Position numbers and translations under genes: made by a program. Positions 13,351-16,584 of a stretch of 16,584 nt of DNA are shown in pieces; the first letter of the stretch is position 1, and each line of letters begins with the position of its first letter. Source of the stretch: Pavlovales sp. CCMP2436 (lineage: Eukaryota; Haptophyta; Pavlovophyceae; Pavlovales). The stretch is taken from positions 133,645 to 150,228 of the forward strand of contig MU631399.1 in NCBI GenBank assembly GCA_026770615.1. Reading direction: 5' to 3'. The notes under the pieces are model-generated. The model was not told the DNA's origin. It did no database searches and saw only the letters and a list, made by a program, of their open reading frames with translations.

Positions 13351-16300
13351 TCAAGTAAGCCCAAAGCCCGGCTTGATCCTCCGCGGGCCCGCTACTTTGC
13401 TCTCGCCCCACCGTTCGTCGTCTGCGCAGCGCGAGGAGGCTCGTGCTGGCGTCGGCAATGGGGGCTTTAGGCGTGTGCGGGATCCTGCTGACGTCGAGGG
13501 CTCGTATTGCAAGATGTCTTCCGCTTCAGACAATCGTGCACGCCGCGGCGACTCGCCAGCGGAATCGCGGTGAAACGAAAGCGCCCTGAGCAGAGACGGG
13601 GGCGCAGGTGGGCTAGCGCTCGCCGGCGAGCGGAACTCCAAAGGCTCCTCGTCCTCCCTGCCAGGCTTGCTGCCAGAATTGCTGCTCTTCGTCACAGCCG
13701 CGCACACGTGGGGGGCGGGGGCGTTCAGCCCGGTTTCGTCGCCGTTCTCGAGCAGGCTCATCTGGCGGCTTGTCGACGAGAGCATCAGCGGCTGGCCACC
13801 GGACCGTGCATCTCCCGGAGCTTCGGACACGGCCGCGGCGGAAGGCTCGCTGGCTACTAGAGCCAGCCGCCGCGACATATCGACGCGAGTCGAACACCGG
13901 CCGTTCGGCATGAGAGGCAAGCGCTGCCGTTGAGCAGTAGTAGCGACACTGCCTGCTGCGCACCGAGTCAGCAGTGACGAATCGACGCGCGTTGAGCGCC
14001 GCAGGCGCCGGCCCACCTTCATTGTGAAGTCTGACGCGCTGCCTCGGCGAGAAGTAGCGACCATCACAAGGTGTTGCCCTGCGCACGTCTGCACTAGGAG
14101 CACTCTATGACCCAGCGCGCTGCCGCGAGGCGAGGCGGCTGCGGACGCATCGGCGCGGTCGTCCAGGATCGCACTCAGCTGTTGGCTGCTTGCTGTTGCT
14201 ACAAACGGAGGCGAGTGCTGGCTGCTGGAGAAAGTCGAGTCGCTCGTCTTATCCATAGCAATGCTCCGCGCGCTCAGCATCGGCGGGCTGCTAGCACTGG
14301 GCAGTGGCAGCTGCCCAACCCTTGAGCTCGATTGCCGAAGCGGCGGCAGCGTGTAGTTTGTTGAGGAGTGTGCCTACGCAGGGGGCAGGGGAGGGCAGGG
14401 GCGGGGGGATTGTTGTTTAGTAGGGCCGTGCAAGCGGTGGGTGCTCAGGGTTTGCGCAAGTACCTGTAAGGAATGGCCGCCGGAATACACGGGCTGCGCG
14501 TCGCCCGGAGCTTCGGTGGCCGCGGTGGAAGTTTCGCTCGAGAACGCATGCCGCCGCGACATGTCCATGGAGAGCCGACCGCGCCGGCCGTTCAGCACGT
14601 AAGCAGGCGCGTTGTCTGTGCAGTCAGCTGTGGCTGTGACACTGCGTGTTGCGGGCGCAGCGACACATCCGACCGGCGTAAAACACGAATTGACGACGTC
14701 ACTGACTGCTGCGCGCGTCTGTATTGGGAGCACTCTCTGGCCCAGCGCGCTGCCGTGAGGCGAGGCGGCTGCGGGTGCAGCGGCGCGGTCAACCGGGGTC
14801 GCGCTCGGCTGTTGGTGGCTTGCTGCTGTGACGAACGCAGACGAGCGCTGGCTGCTGCAGGATGACGAGTCGCTCGCATTATCCATAGCATTGCTCTGCG
14901 TGCTCAGCACCGGCGGGCTACTAGTACCGGGCGGCGGCCGCTGCCCACCCAAAGATCTAGGCAGCCGGGTGAACAACAGCGATGGCTTAGATTTCTTCGG
15001 CGAGGGCGCCTACGCACGGAGCCAGGGGGGGGAGAGGATAGGGTTAGTGGCTAGGAAGGGGGGCCATGCAAGCGATGGGCACTCAGGTTGATGCGCACAT
15101 ACCTGTGAGGGTTTGCCGTATTCTGGTGGCTCGTCTCTCCTCGCGATCGTTCCCATCCTGAGCGCCCGGTTCCTCACAGCCTCGAGTCGATCACCGAGCG
15201 TGACGCCGCCGCGCATGTGGTCGTTGAGCGACGGATCAGTCGTGTCGAATGAGAGCGCCTGCGCCCAGCGGTCGAGGCGCGAGACCCAGTCGAGCCACGG
15301 GTCAGTCTCACTCCAAATCCCTACCTTGGCGAGCTTAAGTTTGCCAGGAGCGGACCTGCCGTTGGTCCGGAGAACCATCCGCCGTAGCTGCTCGCTGAGC
15401 ATTTCGGGTGCGGCGTCCATACCCAACCAACTCGTGTCGACGTCCTTGAGCGGCTTCGACACGCCAGCGAGTTGCGTGTTGGGCTTTGCGATGTCGCCCA
15501 AGCCCACCTGCTGCTCCGCGATCCGCGACTCGTCGGTGTCCATCGCCTGCCGCTGCGTGCACGGTGGGGCGGAGAGCGTGACTCGGTCCACTGCGTTTAT
15601 CAGCTTGCACATCATTCCTCCCGCACGGCTCGCACGGCGCGAGCTCATGGCGAGGCCTTGTTGACCGGCGTTGCGCCTTGGTCTGCGCGACTTGGTCTGC
15701 ATGCGGAATTCGTGGTCAACCTTTCTCCAACCCTTTGCCGCGAATAGGCAGAAGACGGCCATGAAGCAGCAGCTGAGCACGACCATGAAAGCGGCAGTCA
15801 GCACCCAGCTGAGCACAGAGAGTTGCAAGTCGCTTCGACTCTGCGAGTTTGCTGGGAAGACAGCTGCGGTCTCATTGTTGCTGGACATGGTAGCGCTGCC
15901 GTACGGCGGCGGGCTGGGCGGCGAGCTGGGCGGCGGCAGTGGTGGCGGGCTGGACGGGGGGCTGGGGGGCGGCAACGGCGGCGGCCTAGGCGGCGGGCTC
16001 GGCGGTGGTGAAGGCGGAGGGTTCGGCGGCGGTGATGGCGGCGGGCTCGGTGGTGGCGATGGCGGCGGGCTGGGCGGCGGACTTGGCGGTGGGCTCGTTG
16101 GTGGTGACGGCGGCGGACTCGGCGGAGGCAACGGTGGCGGGCTAGGCGGCGGGCTGGGTGGTGGAGACGGAGAGGGCGATAGCGGTGGGCTCGGCGGCGG
16201 GCTCGGCGGCGGGCTCGGCGGAGGCGATGGCGGTGGACTCGGAGGTGGGCTAGGCGGAGGCGAGGGCGGTGGCGAAGGTGGAGGGCTCGGTGGTGGGCTT

Positions 16301-16584
16301 GGCGGCGGGCTTGGCGGTGGACTTGGTGGTGGTGACGGCGGTGGGCTCGGTGGAGGCGACGTCGGTGGGCTTGGAGGCGGGCTAGGCGGAGGCGAAGGCG
16401 GTGGCGAAGGTGGAGGGCTCGGTGGTGGGCTCGGTGGCGGGCTCGGCGGTGGGCTCGGCGGCGGGCTCGGCGGTGGGCTCGGCGGCGGACTGGGTGGAGG
16501 TGATGGCGGTGAATATGGCGGCGGGGATGGCGGAGGCGATGGAGGCGGGCTCGGCGGTGGGCTCAGCAGCGGGCTTGGTGGCGG
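13351..16584 (-). CDS. Ser-Pro-Pro-Pro-rich single-pass membrane protein, 5' partial, three visible exons
   Basis: Exons on the minus strand are >16584-15103, 14940-14464 and 14310-13351, all joined in phase 0; the stop is TGA at 13351-13353. The visible protein is about 970 residues. Residues 1-227 are nearly pure SPPP/SPPPP repeats, as in hydroxyproline-rich wall proteins (pherophorin/extensin type). After YGSATMSSNNETAAVFPANS comes one hydrophobic helix (about residues 256-283, VLSWVLTAAFMVVLSCCFMA), followed by a basic stop-transfer stretch (KGWRKV, then KSRRPRRNAG). This predicts an extracellular Pro-rich domain and a cytoplasmic tail. The juxtamembrane tail (SETDPWLDWVSRLDRWAQAL, SLNDHMRGGVTLGDRLEAVR) is not recognised. 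Exons 2 and 3 encode homologous Ser/Ala-rich, probably disordered segments. The signal peptide and start lie outside the window. A wall-sensing or wall-anchoring role is inference from architecture. Confidence 0.7.
14311..14463 (-). other. Intron 2 of the visible part (GT-AG, 153 nt)
   Basis: Donor TTACAG|GTACTTGCGC and acceptor GGGTTGGGCAG|CTGCCA on the minus strand; phase 0. It is homologous to intron 1, as expected if an exon and its intron were duplicated together. Confidence 0.7.
14941..15102 (-). other. Intron 1 of the visible part (GT-AG, 162 nt)
   Basis: Donor TCACAG|GTATGTGCGC and acceptor GGGTGGGCAG|CGGCCG on the minus strand; phase 0. Its donor-side sequence (CCTGAGTGCCCATCGCTTGC) and acceptor region are clearly related to the other intron at 14311-14463. 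Confidence 0.7.
15893..16584 (-). repeat. (SPPP)n-coding repeat tract
   Basis: Over 690 bp of 12-bp-based units encoding Ser-Pro-Pro-Pro. Serine codons are a mixture of AGC/AGT and TCN. Occasional units carry L, R, N, T or Y in place of Ser. A longer in-frame duplication of 132 bp (44 codons) links about 16249-16320 with 16381-16452. The tract runs off the window. Confidence 0.85.

Larger units (their letters stand above)
13780..15110 (-). repeat. Tandem exon-plus-intron duplication, about 630 bp
   Basis: Exon 2 (14940-14464) and the 5' half of exon 3 (14310 to about 13780) align throughout: SSPPVLSTQSNAMD against SSPPMLSARSIAMD, AAASPHGSALGQRVLPIQT against AAASPRGSALGHRVLLVQT, and later DMSRRHAF against DMSRRLAL with EAPGDA in both. 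The introns before them align as well. Exon 3 has insertions relative to exon 2 and reads through where exon 2 has its donor. Confidence 0.8.

Noticed and set aside
13507..15747. Several plus-strand ORFs (88-183 codons) opposite the membrane protein exons
   Set aside because: They lie antisense to well-supported spliced exons with consistent phase and homologous duplication, and their composition is Arg/Ala-rich.

Overview
This looks like nuclear DNA of a eukaryote, most likely a unicellular alga. The support is: GT-AG introns with conserved reading phase, an AATAAA poly(A) signal, a long Ser-Pro-Pro-Pro wall/extracellular-matrix type domain (frequent in green algae, haptophytes and dinoflagellates), a single-exon Golgi TVP15/COPI-associated membrane protein, and a high density of decayed transposons. 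GC-rich coding blocks alternate with AT-rich non-coding DNA. No rRNA, convincing tRNA, CRISPR or prokaryotic operon structure is visible. The exact lineage cannot be decided from this window.

Layout: 1-660 is AT-rich non-coding DNA with one tail fragment of a repeat family. 797-3343 is a broken transposase-like gene of the unclassified 'ETCLCRTC' Cys-motif type. Its N-terminal and middle parts run on the plus strand, with a frameshift and a 76-nt intron. A matching C-terminal domain lies inverted just upstream on the minus strand. 3190-3632 is an antisense fragment of an unknown gene. 3636-5634 is a plus-strand AC-rich reading frame with a frameshift and one internal stop; it ends in a CCHC motif like the C-terminus of non-LTR reverse transcriptases. 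5640-5960 carries two strong tandem hairpins.

5961-7304, 8661-9040 (minus) and 9232-10420 are three copies of one unnamed repeat family. Its full form has an ORF with 23-residue Pro-rich repeats and a basic C-terminal half ending AHPRQRVG, then a structured 3' region of about 340 nt with two hairpins (A and B) and a conserved tail containing CTAG. The hairpin stems change sequence between copies but stay paired. Hairpin B with its tail also occurs alone, inside copy 2 and in degenerate form at 7513-7600; the tail alone is near 485-545. Between copies 1 and 3 lies the only compact intact gene, the TVP15-like protein (7880-8449, minus).

10515-12416 is a 1.9-kb segment bounded by 41-bp terminal inverted repeats, with at least two smaller inverted-repeat (MITE-like) elements nested in it and no coding capacity. 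12420-12930 is non-coding or unassigned. 12932-13201 (minus) may be the last exon of an RGG-rich protein. 13351-16584 (minus) is the 3' part of a large gene with three visible exons: an extracellular (SPPP)n domain, one transmembrane helix and a long cytoplasmic tail whose last two exons, with their preceding introns, arose by tandem duplication. Its 5' end lies outside the window.
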